Assembly: GCA_015680685.1 (NCBI GenBank)
Contig: MNCI01004721.1
Span: 66,177 to 92,947, forward strand
Direction of reading: 5' to 3'
DNA from: Gnetum montanum
Taxonomy: Eukaryota; Streptophyta; Gnetopsida; Gnetales; Gnetaceae
Length of the DNA: 26,771 nt
Shown here one piece after another: positions 18,011 through 26,771 of this stretch (position 1 is its first letter; every line of letters starts with the position of its first letter). Position numbers and translations under genes: made by a program. The notes beneath the pieces were generated by a model. That model did no database searches and had not been told where the DNA came from. It saw nothing but the letters and a program-made list of their open reading frames with translations.

Positions 18011-18625
18011 AAGATAAGGAACATCTAAGGAATAACTCACCAATCGGAAACCATTAAAGATGTCTAGTCATTCCTTGAACACATTGGCTACTACTGACAT
18101 TTTATAGAGAATTTCTCTAACATTACAAAACCATTAGTTAAGCTTACAAAGAAAGATGCTCCATTCATCTAGACCAAGAAATGCAAAAATGCATTTTAAA
18201 GCCTCAAGTAGAAACTTGTAGAGACTCCAATTCTATGAGCACCTCACTGGTCCAAACCATTTCATATAATGAAAAATGCATCAAATTATTCCTTGGGAGC
18301 CATGCTTATCCAATTGTACAATAAGAAGCATCCATATTATATCCACTATGCAAGTTGAATCATTGTAGGTGCACAACTGAATTACATCACAATGGAGAAA
18401 GAACTAATGGCAGTGGTGTATACTCTAGAGAAGTTTAGGTACTATGTGCTTGGATACAAAGTGTTTATGCACACTAACCACAGTGTCATCCAATTCCTTA
18501 TGAACAAATCAATGGTGAGTCGTCATATCATACAGTCACTGGTGATCTTGCAGGAGTTTGATCTTACAATGGTAGATCAAAAGGGAACTCAAAATATGGT
18601 TGCTAATCACTTGTCTCTGTTATGA
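18011..18625 (+). pseudogene. Element II RT end and RNase H
   Basis: The RT connection runs FLEHIGYY and NITKPLVKLTKKDAPF (about 18070-18170). RNase H follows: FHIMKNASNYSLGA (about 18260-18300), NYITMEKELMAVVYTLEKFR (about 18381-18440), MHTNHSVIQFL (about 18468-18500) and ENMVADHLS-like QNMVANHLSLL to a stop at 18625. Two catalytic Asp positions (usually xDAS and YTDH) are Asn here, and the last Asp (VADHLS) is also Asn. The catalytic Glu in MEKEL remains. GAT/GAC to AAT/AAC changes at three acidic positions fit deamination of methylated cytosine on the opposite strand. Confidence 0.85.
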
Positions 18626-19018
18626 TGGGATAAAAAAGAGGAAGAGAGCCTACTCTTTGACCAACTTTCTGATAAAATCCTCTGTACAAGTGTAATAAAT
18701 GAACAAGTGCCCAATAAACCAAAATGGTATGATGCCATCCTCACTTATCTTCTCACTCAAGAGATGCCACAAGATCTAGACTATAGGAAGAAACAACAAT
18801 TTCTTCATCAAGCTAAATGCTTTATGGAAATCAACGAACACTTTTACAAGGTGTGCCCCAATGGCCTAGTTCATTAGTAAGTACCTAATGCTGATCAACT
18901 ACGCATTTTCTAGGGTGCTCATGAGGATCCTTGTGGGGGCCACTATGTTGGAAAATACACAACCATTGAGATCTTGATGGTAAGGTATTATTGGTCAACC
19001 ATCTTCAAGTATGCCCAC
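18626..19018 (+). pseudogene. Element II integrase, N-terminal zinc-binding part
   Basis: The frame continues WDKKEEESLLFDQLSDKIL and PKWYDAILTYLLTQEMP, then FYKVCPNGL. The HHCC zinc-finger region follows: AHEDPCGGHYVGKYTT and VRYYWSTIFKYAH (about 18915-19018), where GGHxGxxxT and YYWxxxxxDA are the family landmarks. It breaks off at the LTR starting 19019, so the catalytic core lies outside the window or was lost. Confidence 0.8.
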
Positions 19019-19886
19019 TGATGAGTGGCAAGGTACCCCTACGCCCAACCATATGAATCACAAGTATTCATGCACAATCTAGTAGAATTCCATGGATGGG
19101 ACTAGTTGTGCATCTAAATCATTATGCTCTAATCATAGTTCGCTATCTTCCCACATTGACTAGGGGTAGCTTTGTCATGTATGGTTTAGTCCAAAGCGAG
19201 GCATATGATAATCTTTAATCCTAGTCTACTGCTAATGATAATAAAGAGATAAATTAATTAAGCTAATGAACAATGAAAGGTAAAATCTAACTAGCCTACG
19301 TACGATGAATATTCATTCCTAATCATCTGCACATGTCTTGGACTTCGTATAACCACTGTTGAAATTACCAAGCATACGTCACCAGGTTTGCCAAACAATA
19401 CACTGCTGGATTACAAAGTAATTACACTTAAGTGCTTATGATTAATTGTACTCATTCTACTTAATGACAGCAATCATAAAGAGTAATAAATAAAAATATT
19501 AACTAAGGAAAAAAATAAATAATTAAATAATTGAATAATTGAAAGCAATCATAATTTAAGTGGATGCTGCAATGATGGAAGTAATCCCGATCTTTATTTC
19601 CAGTCATGTAACATGTCCAAGTACATCACACTCAAATAAGAATGGCATACAATCACAAAAATCACACTATGGGCATGCACTAGGAATAACAGAACCAGAA
19701 ATCAACAATCTATAAAAAAGCTAACTAAAATCTGAAACTAAAAATATATCCCAACCATGCACCCGAGTGTTGTATTTGTAGGCTAGCATAGAGGAGACGA
19801 TATCATATACCTGACATCATTTCTTGGGACCCGATACCTCGATATTAGATATCCAATATTGGGGCTGACATAACCATGACTCATCA
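19019..19886 (-). mobile_element. 3' LTR of element III (minus-oriented)
   Basis: Starts TGATGAGTGGCAAGGTACCCC, inserted in the element II integrase frame, and ends CTCATCA at 19886. The following TACCCCCC marks the polypurine junction and shows that the element's internal part extends to the right on the minus strand. The TATA is decayed (CTACAAATACAACAC near 19765-19785). The motif cluster near the edge is present but diverged (CGATATTAGATATCC). Length is 868 bp. Confidence 0.85.
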
Positions 19887-20074
19887 TACCCCCCACAACT
19901 AAATGAAAACTCATCTTCAAGTTAAAAAAATGAGGAATAAGTTCTTTACAAAATGTTAGGAAGGTTTGGAATTATTGATTGACTCAAAAAAATAAACAAA
20001 TATACTCTTACATACCATAGTGGTGTTTTACAAAAATTTGGACAAAATATTACAAGACACAAAATCATGGAAGC
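19887..20074 (-). other. Polypurine tract and 3' untranslated part of element III
   Basis: The minus-strand purine tract (GGGGGGTA) adjoins the LTR. The next ~180 bp are noncoding, up to the aORF stop at 20077-20075. Confidence 0.55.
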
Positions 20075-22219
20075 TCATGCAATTCCTAAAGGTGGTGGCT
20101 CCTCCATCAGTCACTTTCCTTTGTCACCAGGCTTCTAAAATTTGTAACGATTTAGGACCACCTGCAACTTTTCTTCTTCCATCCATGGATCTTATATCGT
20201 CTAGGTTACTAAACTGATGTGTGCTAGCACTAATACGTCCCAAGGGAATGACAGCTATGAAAACATTTTGTTGGCCTTTACATACTAGGTTGTAAACTTC
20301 TATTGCTCCTTTTTGAATGCCCTCGTCGCCTTTTCTTTGAATTCATGATAATGTGTGAGTCTCCTGGCTAGGTCTGAAGCAACATCCTTCTATCCATGGT
20401 AGCAAGCTTTAACCATCTCAATTTTTAAGTTTGTAACATGAAGTTTCTGTAAAGCAGCTTTTCTATCTACAAACTCTTTCTTGGATAATGCATAAGTAAT
20501 CGCTACCTATTTCTCTAGCTCATCTCTAGGTCGACCTGTTGTTAACATGGCAAGCTTGGCATATCTGAGGTTACCCAATGCCATGTATTCCTTCAAATCC
20601 TCGATTTGTAGGTCTTTATTCTTTACTTCCAACTAATGGACCAATGCATAACTATTTAGAATTAGCTATCAATCAATATTTTATGTTCACATGGATCTGA
20701 TATGGGCCTTGGCCATCTAGATTTATTTCTTGTTTATCTACTTTTACATGTCTACTTGATCTTAGAAGTGTTATTTCAACTTCTTATGTTTTCTGGCCTC
20801 ATTCCACCATGCTCTTATTTCAATTACGAACTTCTGTCGAATGGCGTGGACCTCCTCCATTGAGAGGGTTCTATTTTCCCTAGCCAATCTGTTGATATCC
20901 GAGTTGACCCTCATCAGTTGTTCCCTCAACTGATAGACACTTTATTCCAGAACATTCTTTTGTTTTTCAATGGTGGTCAACCTTGAGTTCTCTGTAGTGA
21001 GCTATTTATTCTCTTCCCATGTAGTGATAAATTTCTTCTTGTAATCGTGGAATTATGCATCAGCAAGCATTCCAAACCACCTTCTCCTTTTCTTGCTTGG
21101 TAGCTTTATTTTCCTTGATCAACTTATTTAGCTACTCTATTTTGAATGAATCAAGCTGGTCAGGCATAATAAATTGGACAGGATCCTATCTCTCAACTCT
21201 CAGGGTGGTCAACTCTTGTTGCAAACATTAAACTTCCACTTTTGTATGTTCCATCCTAACCTCAACCATGATTAGCTTTCCCTCAGTGGTAATGAGGTTT
21301 GATTGGGTTTCAATGACATCACTAGGGATGTCAAATAAGGTGGTCATCACTTTCCCTATCTACAGTAATCGATCTAACACATCCTCATGTGCCGCAAGAG
21401 TCATCGAAGCCCCAATGAGCATTTGTGCATCTCTAGTCCTAGTCAAATCTACTAGGGGCATAATAGGCACATTGAATAATTCCTTAATGTAAGTCATTAT
21501 TACTTATGCTACACCTGTCACATCTAGATGCTGCATTACCACTACTGTGCCACCTTCTCCCATTTTGAGCATCACTTAGAAAGATGCAGCATTACGAGAA
21601 ATTTTTCTGGACAACTGGGATTCTCCTCCTGATTGCAATGACACATATCCTCTTATTAGATTGACCAAAATGGTGGGTTCCACCTCATCTAGGACTCTAA
21701 AGAGGCTTGATTCCTCTCTGCTCCCCTAGCTAAGCGTTTCAACAATTTTTTGGAAGTGGCTCATTGTGGGCCTATAGCCTTGTGGTAGTGGTGGCAAAGC
21801 TTGTGTTTCATGGCATGGTTCAGGCTCTCATTCTACTTCTTTTTCCAGTTCTACTTCCATCTCCGATTCTTGCTCCTCACCAAGGTCTTTCCTTAGTGCT
21901 ATAGGTTTGATGAGTACAGCAAAGGAAGCATTCTCCACCTTCTTGGGAACATCATTTGTGTACCTTAGGATTCTAGTGCATTTGCACAACTTTCTAATTA
22001 GGCAAGGGAATGGAAGTATTAGCTTCCCTATCTTTTTCTCCTCAAACCACCTCTGAATCTCTATGTAGTATAACTAGAGAAGGTTGGCTATGTATTTGTC
22101 CATTAGGATGGCACTTCCCCTAGCTGCATAGGTTGAAATTCTGTTAAGCCCTTTAGTTGGGAAGAGATGATACATGCCTATCTTAAAGTATGTCCTCTCT
22201 TCTAGAGTTAATTCATTAT
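20075..22219 (-). pseudogene. Additional ORF of element III, coiled-coil protein
   Basis: A minus-strand frame can be traced in blocks: ELTLEERTYFKIGMYHLFP (about 22205-22150), KLIMVEVRMEHTKVEV and LQQELTTLRVER (about 21280-21195), LIKENKATKQEKEKVVWN (about 21125-21070), QLREQLMRVNSDINRLAREN (about 20935-20875) and MEEVHAIRQKF (about 20860-20830). It ends NKMFS, PWDVLVLAHISL, DPWMEEEKLQ and LMEEPPP before TGA at 20077-20075. The heptad-like charged and leucine pattern suggests coiled coil. No transmembrane or envelope signature is visible. The C-terminus matches element I (10348-10612). Stops and shifts are many, so this is decayed. It lies between integrase and the 3' LTR, on the sense strand. 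Confidence 0.65.
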
Positions 22220-22640
22220 TGATGAGTGGTGAGGTACCCCTACACTCAACCATACAAAACGAGCGTAGCACACACCATCTGATCGAACTCCGCAGACTAA
22301 ATGCCTAAACGCCCCATGGAACACTTGGGGTTAATCATTCGTTGTCTTCCCAGACTTACTTGTTGTTGTCACGGTGTATGGTTAAGTAAGTCCAAGGTAT
22401 ATGATTTTTATGGTCTTTTATGGTTTTTCTCCTATGCTAAAGGGTGAAGGGTTAAGAAAGCTAACTAACTCTAATAAGGACCTAAGTCTAAATTAACTAG
22501 TGTCATCATCCGTTCCCACTTACCATACACACCCTGAACTATGCAACTGTGGCTACCAAACGCTAATCATTACTGGGATCACCACACGTAATGCATGTGC
22601 TTGAAGTGGTTGTACTGAGGCACTTAACTAGCCTAAACGT

Positions 22641-22830
22641 GATGAGCAGCCAATTCCTTGACTAGCCGTACACATCCGTAGATGCTCGTAATCAAGTCGT
22701 ACTCATCCCGCATTCTAGGAGATAAGGATGAGAGAAACTAATCGCGATGAGTAGCCGATTCCTTGATTAGCCGTACACATCCATCAATGCTCGTAATCAA
22801 GTCATACTCATGCTGCGCTAATGCAGGTAA
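22641..22830. repeat. LTR subrepeat, period ~105 bp, two copies
   Basis: GATGAGCAGCCAATTCCTTG (22641) and GATGAGTAGCCGATTCCTTG (22746) begin ~80-bp near-identical units with TAGCCGTACACATCC and GCTCGTAATCAAGTC. The units are separated by ~25 bp. Confidence 0.85.
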
Positions 22831-23068
22831 TAAATGATAGGAAAGAAATAACAAGTAATAAACCTATTCCATGCACTGCAAGGTTTATCCACAAAGCTCA
22901 TCTTTATTGCCGTACACAACTTGCGTTCAGGTGCAAAGCTGCTCGAATAAAGATTCGTTCACTTGGGCACTCCTACTACGGGCACATGGAAAATATTCTA
23001 TCTCTGAAGTCATCAAACTACCAAAGTTTCCCTACTTTAAGCCTAGGATGAGAAATGAGGGGAGTGTC

Positions 23069-23083
23069 GCCTCTTATTTATAG
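23069..23083 (-). promoter_or_regulatory. TATA box of element IV LTR
   Basis: CTATAAATAAGAGGC on the minus strand, about 85 bp inside the LTR start. Confidence 0.7.
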
Positions 23084-23168
23084 ATTTGGCAGCAGACCGC
23101 GATATCGCGTATGCGATATTGTAGGGGACGACGCGATATCACGGTGCATGTGATATCGTATCTCATCA

Positions 23169-23343
23169 TACCCCCATGACTGAATGAAAACTCATCCTCG
23201 AGTTTCTTACAATAATATCAGGTAGGTATGGAATTATTGAGGGAAATGGAACTAATGGAATGACATGTGAACGGATCATTATTACAAGACTTGACAGAAC
23301 TGGTGTTCATGAAAAAAAGGGTGAACACCTTATTACAATGATA
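23169..23343 (-). other. Polypurine tract and 3' untranslated part of element IV
   Basis: Minus-strand CAGTCATGGGGGTA directly precedes the LTR. The remainder has no supported frame. A GAGA-rich run begins at about 23366, just beyond. Confidence 0.6.
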
Positions 23344-23693
23344 TCAGGCCTTAGTTGGCAGCTGAGAAAGAGAGAGAGAAAGAAGTGCAGCTACTGCCAA
23401 TGCCAAGATTGCACCTTCGTTGTCCATCCGTAAGTGCGTCATTGATCTTGCTCCTTGCATAGCTGCTTCAATGCTACTCCATTCCAAGTGTTTTCTCCAA
23501 ATCCAATCCATTGTTGCATGGTCGCCATCTGCACACACAACACAATCTTAATTAGCAAGGGTAAATGAATCATCATGTAATTAATACCTTGCTGCGGTGT
23601 AAGTCCATTAGCTAGGTTGTGGTATGGCTGATATGGATCTGGGAAGATGTTACTAATGACTACTGAAGGTGTAGGGGTTAGGAAGAAAATCAA
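23344..23693 (-). pseudogene. Possible two-exon ORF near the 3' end of element IV
   Basis: A minus-strand frame (IFPDPYQPYHNLANGLTPQQ) runs to a possible splice donor CAAGGTATTAAT near 23589. About 60-70 bp downstream a pyrimidine-rich TTGTGTTGTGTGTGCAG gives a good acceptor at about 23531. Joining them at phase 1 keeps an open frame that continues through DGDHATMDWIW to a stop at 23344. The position corresponds to the additional-ORF C-terminus of elements I and III, but the protein sequence is not clearly similar to theirs. It could equally be chance. Confidence 0.3.
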
Positions 23694-25136
23694 AAAATTT
23701 TGGGGCTAGGAGAAAATCAAAAAAATCAGGCCCCGTACCCCCATGACTAATCGAAAACCTCCGGTAGCATTAAAATGGAGAAAGAAAAGGAGTAAGAAAG
23801 ATAGATAAAAAGGGACAACTACGGCATTGATAAAATGGATGTCAAAATGGAAATGAACAAAAGAAAATTAATTGCAAAAATGATAGGGAAAGAATTTAAC
23901 TAATGCTCCAAATAGGAATGTCAGTGGGTCCTCCCCAAAGCAGGCTGATGCACTTAATGCCCTAACAAACCCACATTCAAAGAGTCCGTAGGCTCTGGAA
24001 ATGTCCTTTGGAACAAGAGTTAAAGTCTTAACCGTAAGAGTTTACCAAAAAGAAAACAATGCATCTACCAAAACATATACATTAATGATACAACCGGCAA
24101 TGAGATGAATAATGGAGAGAAGGGCAGAGAGAAGAGAATGGAATAGAATTCCAAAAACAAGGTGGTGTACAGCCCCTTGTGTGTCTTATGATTAATGTGA
24201 CTTAGCAAGTCTCATTCCAACTCCGACCTCAAAGAAACCACCTCCAGTGACTTTGCATCAATGCATTCGGCCGAACCATCCTCTTGAAGTAACAAGAATG
24301 CATCCTCCAAAAGCCACCACCATTTCAATGAAACAAAGGAGAGAATGGGAAGCAAGAAGGGCCTTAGTTAGAGGGAACACTTTTGGTTCCATAACCAGTG
24401 CTTGTAGCCCAAGATTATTCGTCTAAGGGGTGTGCTTTGAATTCTCACTTAGGTTTTTTTTTTTTATGCGTGAGAACCACACCATGCAAAGACTTTTTTA
24501 TTTTTATTGTCTCAGCTTCCAATAATTAGGTAACATTGGAACAGCAAGAAAACTCAAGAAGAAACATTCAAGCACCCAAGAGAATGACCAATACAAAAGC
24601 ATCAAGTTCCCTTAAAGTCACACCCTTTTCAATCCGTGAGTCCTTCCTTATTTGAAAAATACCCAGTCACCGATTCGTTAAAGTTCTTATTAAAAGGGGA
24701 CTGTACATTTCTAAGCCGAGAGAGACCATAGAAACTGGTGGATGGATAGAAGAAGTGAACTCATTGCCTATCATATCAAAAGAAACATACCTTAGTATCA
24801 ACATTGTGACTTAAAGGTAAAAACCAAACATTAGCAATCAATATGAAAACAGTTCATACCATCATTCTGAACACTTATTATAAGACAAACTTACAGGGTA
24901 GAACACACACAAAAAATGCAAAAAGTATAACAATGTTGTAAAATAAAAACTAGAAAACTTAAGGAAATTTGTAAAACAAAAATAAGAAAAGTTAAAGAAA
25001 TTTGTGAAACAAAAATGTGTAAAACAAAAACTTGTAAAAAAAAAATGTGTAAAACAAAAACATTGTAAAACAAAAACATGTAAAATAAAAACTTAAAAGA
25101 ACTGAGGGCCCCATATGATTAGCATAGGTGGCCATC
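23694..25136 (-). other. Noncoding, repeat-derived part of element IV internal region
   Basis: No convincing gene. A second polypurine-like string (TAGTCATGGGGGTACGGGG on the minus strand) lies near 23735-23755. A minus-strand frame around 24335-24225 (LLEDAFLLLQEDGSAECIDA) looks coding-like but has no relative here. The segment ends in an A-rich minisatellite (24930-25097). Confidence 0.4.
24930..25097. repeat. A-rich degenerate minisatellite
   Basis: Repeated units of the form TGTAAAACAAAAAC/A, about 12-20 bp each, with single-base changes (for example ATGTGTAAAACAAAAACTTG). Open frames on the minus strand here (Phe/Leu-rich) are a product of the repeat, not a membrane protein. Confidence 0.8.
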
Positions 25137-25461
25137 TCCCCCATGACTGAGTTGTAAGGGAGAGATCCGAAATAATGAGCGTTTATTTGAATTTCGTAGA
25201 AGTGCCCAACTTCTCCCAACTGATGTTCTAAGGTTGAGGGGTGGAAGTTGGCAACGCTCATATTTCAATGTGTCTATGCCTTCGTTGTTGGCATGGGTTT
25301 CCTCAGTTCGTTCCATGCACATTTTTCTGCTCCTTCTAACAGTCAACCATGAGGTGTCTACTACTTCTTGTGTGGTTGCTACATACAGGCATCTTTGGTT
25401 CAAAGTTTCTTAGGCATACCTGTCACATGGAGGAATTTCCTCCATGTCATCACTCGATGAA
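25137..25461 (-). other. Element IV sequence after protease, decayed
   Basis: Where RT should follow protease on the minus strand, about 300 bp of unrecognised sequence is followed by a third polypurine-like string (CAGTCATGGGGG at 25137-25149). RT, RNase H and integrase are missing, which suggests a large internal deletion or a non-autonomous derivative. An open frame at 25119-25403 matches nothing I know. Confidence 0.5.
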
Positions 25462-25935
25462 TCATTGTATGTGATGCATGGAACTTTCCTCTTCTCGATC
25501 TTTCCACAAATGTTTATCTTGGAAATTTTTCAAGGAAAGATCGTGGATCCTAAGGCATGCATCTACTGTGCTTAGCCATGCCCTTCCCATTATAATCAGG
25601 AAGTCCCCTTCATTGTTGTTCACTTCAATCACCAGAAAATCAGCTAGGTAGGACCAACCACACACAGTGGTAATCATATCCTCCACCAATCCCAAGGGAA
25701 TAGTGATGGACTGGTTTGCCAACTCTAGTTGGATGTTGCTCTTCCTGAGTTGGGGCAGGTTCCAGGCGTGATACATCTCTCATGAAATTAAGTTGACTCC
25801 AGAACCTAAGTCAAGAAAAGACCTATGTGGTTCATTTCTGGCAATCTGTAAATAGATTAAGGGACTCCCAAGGTCAGTTAGTTTCCTGGGAAGGTGGCCC
25901 ACCTTGATCCAGTCAGTTACGGTATGCGTTATGCT
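25462..25935 (-). pseudogene. Element IV aspartic protease
   Basis: Reads on from gag without a separate start: LPRKL, then RNEPHRSFLDLGSGVNLIS with the Asp-Leu-Gly-Ser active site (about 25815-25795). One stop follows, then MYHAWNLPQLRKSNIQLELA (from 25776), GLVEDMITTVCGWSY, DFLVIEV and FLIIMGRAWLST, the last matching the IILGRPFL landmark. It is far better preserved than the element II copy (from 25776 to 25462 it is open). It processes gag-pol in active relatives. Downstream pol is absent. Confidence 0.8.
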
Positions 25936-26771
25936 CTTTTGGACTGAAGGGTGCTCCGAGTGTTAGATGGTGGAGGAGTGTACATGGCCCCAACTGCTTG
26001 TTGTTGCGAGAGTTTGTCTAGGCTTTTGGTTCTGAAGTAAGGTCTTCTCTTTTTACAATTGTCAGAACTAGCAACAAGTTGGATATTTACAGCTCTCGCA
26101 GCGTGACGTTGTTGTGGTTGAGGAGGAAGTTCCCCTTACATTGTTGAAGCAGGAGGTGTTATGGGAACTACTTGTGGAGGAAGAGGTGTGGATAGATTTA
26201 GGGGATGGAATGAGTGTGAGATGTCTCCCGGAGGAGAAGGAGTTCTTCTGAAGTACTCCCGAACTTGGTAGTGATGGTTGGAGGTTGCGTGACTCATAGA
26301 GTCACTTGGAGAAATCAGTTGCTGCACATAATATCCATAAGGATCGGGCTGCTGGTAAGGGTACTGTTGTGTTGGTGGTGGCATCCCCCATGACTGTGGG
26401 TATTGCCACTACTGATGCTATCTGATGGGCTGTGGTGGAGTTCCACTTGGATAATACATTCAAGGTTGGTGGAACTGCCTTGGGTTACCTTGTGGATAAG
26501 GTAACCTGTGGGGTGTTTGCCATTGGTTGAGTCTTGGATTAAGCACATACACCCTAGACTCTTGTAGATGTGAGATGATCAGGCAACATCCCTTAGGATG
26601 GTCATAATGGCAAATCTCACATCCACAGTCATCATCTGAATCCGAATCCACAACCACATCGGAGTTAGTGATTTTTCCCTTACCCTTGTTATGTGCAGGG
26701 CTTAAATCTCTCCACTTTTTCTTACCTTTGTCACTACTTTGTTCTACCTTAGACTCTTCTACAATTTTCAA
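25936..26771 (-). pseudogene. Element IV gag, C-terminal part (runs off window)
   Basis: Open from the window edge to 26460 and again 26384-26136, all in one frame. Features in order: Lys-rich KGKKKWRDLSPAHNKGKGK, Asp/Ser run DSDSDDD, Cys/His cluster CGCEICHYDHPKGCC (about 26630-26580), NPRLNQWQTPHRLPYPQGNP, then a Pro/Gln/Tyr-rich tail (PDPYGYYVQQ near 26345-26315) and TDWIKVGHLPRKL leading into protease. Stops are few (near 26458, 26425, 26135 and 25955), so this is the youngest-looking coding copy here. The motif order is shared with element II gag. Confidence 0.75.

Larger units (their letters stand above)
22220..23168 (-). mobile_element. 3' LTR of element IV (minus-oriented)
   Basis: Starts TGATGAGTGGTGAGGTACCCC and ends ATCTCATCA, giving 949 bp with 7-bp inverted ends TGATGAG/CTCATCA. 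It interrupts the additional ORF of element III. The right flank TACCCCCATGACTGA is the polypurine junction, so the internal region runs to the right. TATA (minus strand) is at 23069-23083. Between TATA and edge are CGATATCGCG and four further ATATC/GATATC motifs. A 105-bp-period tandem repeat lies inside (22641-22830). Confidence 0.9.

Noticed and set aside
20075-22219. Envelope-like gene
   Set aside because: The position is right for an Athila-type envelope-like ORF, but I see coiled-coil-like sequence and no transmembrane or fusion-peptide region.
22215-23173. The LTR at 22220-23168 as a solo LTR
   Set aside because: The flanks ATTAT and TACCC do not match, and a polypurine strip follows, so it is a 3' LTR.
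24891-25261. Phe/Leu-rich open frames on the minus strand as a membrane protein
   Set aside because: They are translations of the A-rich TGTAAAACAAAAAC minisatellite; the periodicity is at the DNA level.
1-26771. CRISPR arrays, tRNA or rRNA genes, bacterial operons
   Set aside because: No regularly spaced palindromic repeats, no cloverleaf or rRNA-like segments and no operon-like runs of intact genes were seen; the content is plant transposon and viral fossil DNA.

Overview
This window looks like repeat-dense nuclear DNA from a plant, probably a seed plant with a large genome. It holds nested, decayed Ty3/Gypsy retrotransposons of the Athila/Tat type, the 3' end of an RTE-like LINE, and a plant pararetrovirus (Caulimoviridae) fossil with an initiator-tRNA-Met primer site. 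I see no intact host gene, rRNA, tRNA or CRISPR array. Nearly every coding stretch is recognisable only as one reading frame broken by stops and frameshifts. A gymnosperm is possible, but nothing here proves it.

Layout, left to right. 1-193 is the end of an LTR that abuts a LINE 3' end (194-649). 784-1660 is the 3' LTR of a minus-oriented element (element I), followed by the end of its internal region. A complete but rearranged endogenous caulimovirid (1931-9637) sits in element I, between two ~675-bp direct copies of the host site (1247-1921 and 9682-10355). Element I resumes at 10095 with the tail of an additional ORF; 10613-12027 is unexplained. Element II is plus-oriented: LTR about 12028-12970, gag 13144-16459 split by a solo LTR (14125-14936, target duplication ATGGT), then protease, RT, RNase H and the start of integrase. 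It is cut at 19018 by element III, which is minus-oriented (LTR 19019-19886, additional ORF 20075-22219). Element III is in turn cut by element IV, also minus-oriented (LTR 22220-23168; protease and gag at 25462-26771). All these LTRs share TGATGAG-type ends and belong to one family.

The viral fossil is the most interesting object. Starting from the primer site at 7763, the minus strand encodes, essentially in one frame, an N-terminal region, a 30K movement protein, a capsid region with a CCHC knuckle and then protease. Protease and most of RT are present again as an inverted segment on the plus strand (1931-3474). The end of RT, RNase H and a C-terminal extension lie on the minus strand at 9637-8618, followed by a promoter-bearing intergenic region. 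Together the two segments cover the whole viral circle (about 7.4 kb) with two small overlaps. They join at a 9-bp microhomology, which leaves a ~290-bp inverted repeat of protease sequence that could form a hairpin RNA. The single-polyprotein layout resembles petuviruses and florendoviruses, but I cannot assign a genus without a phylogeny.
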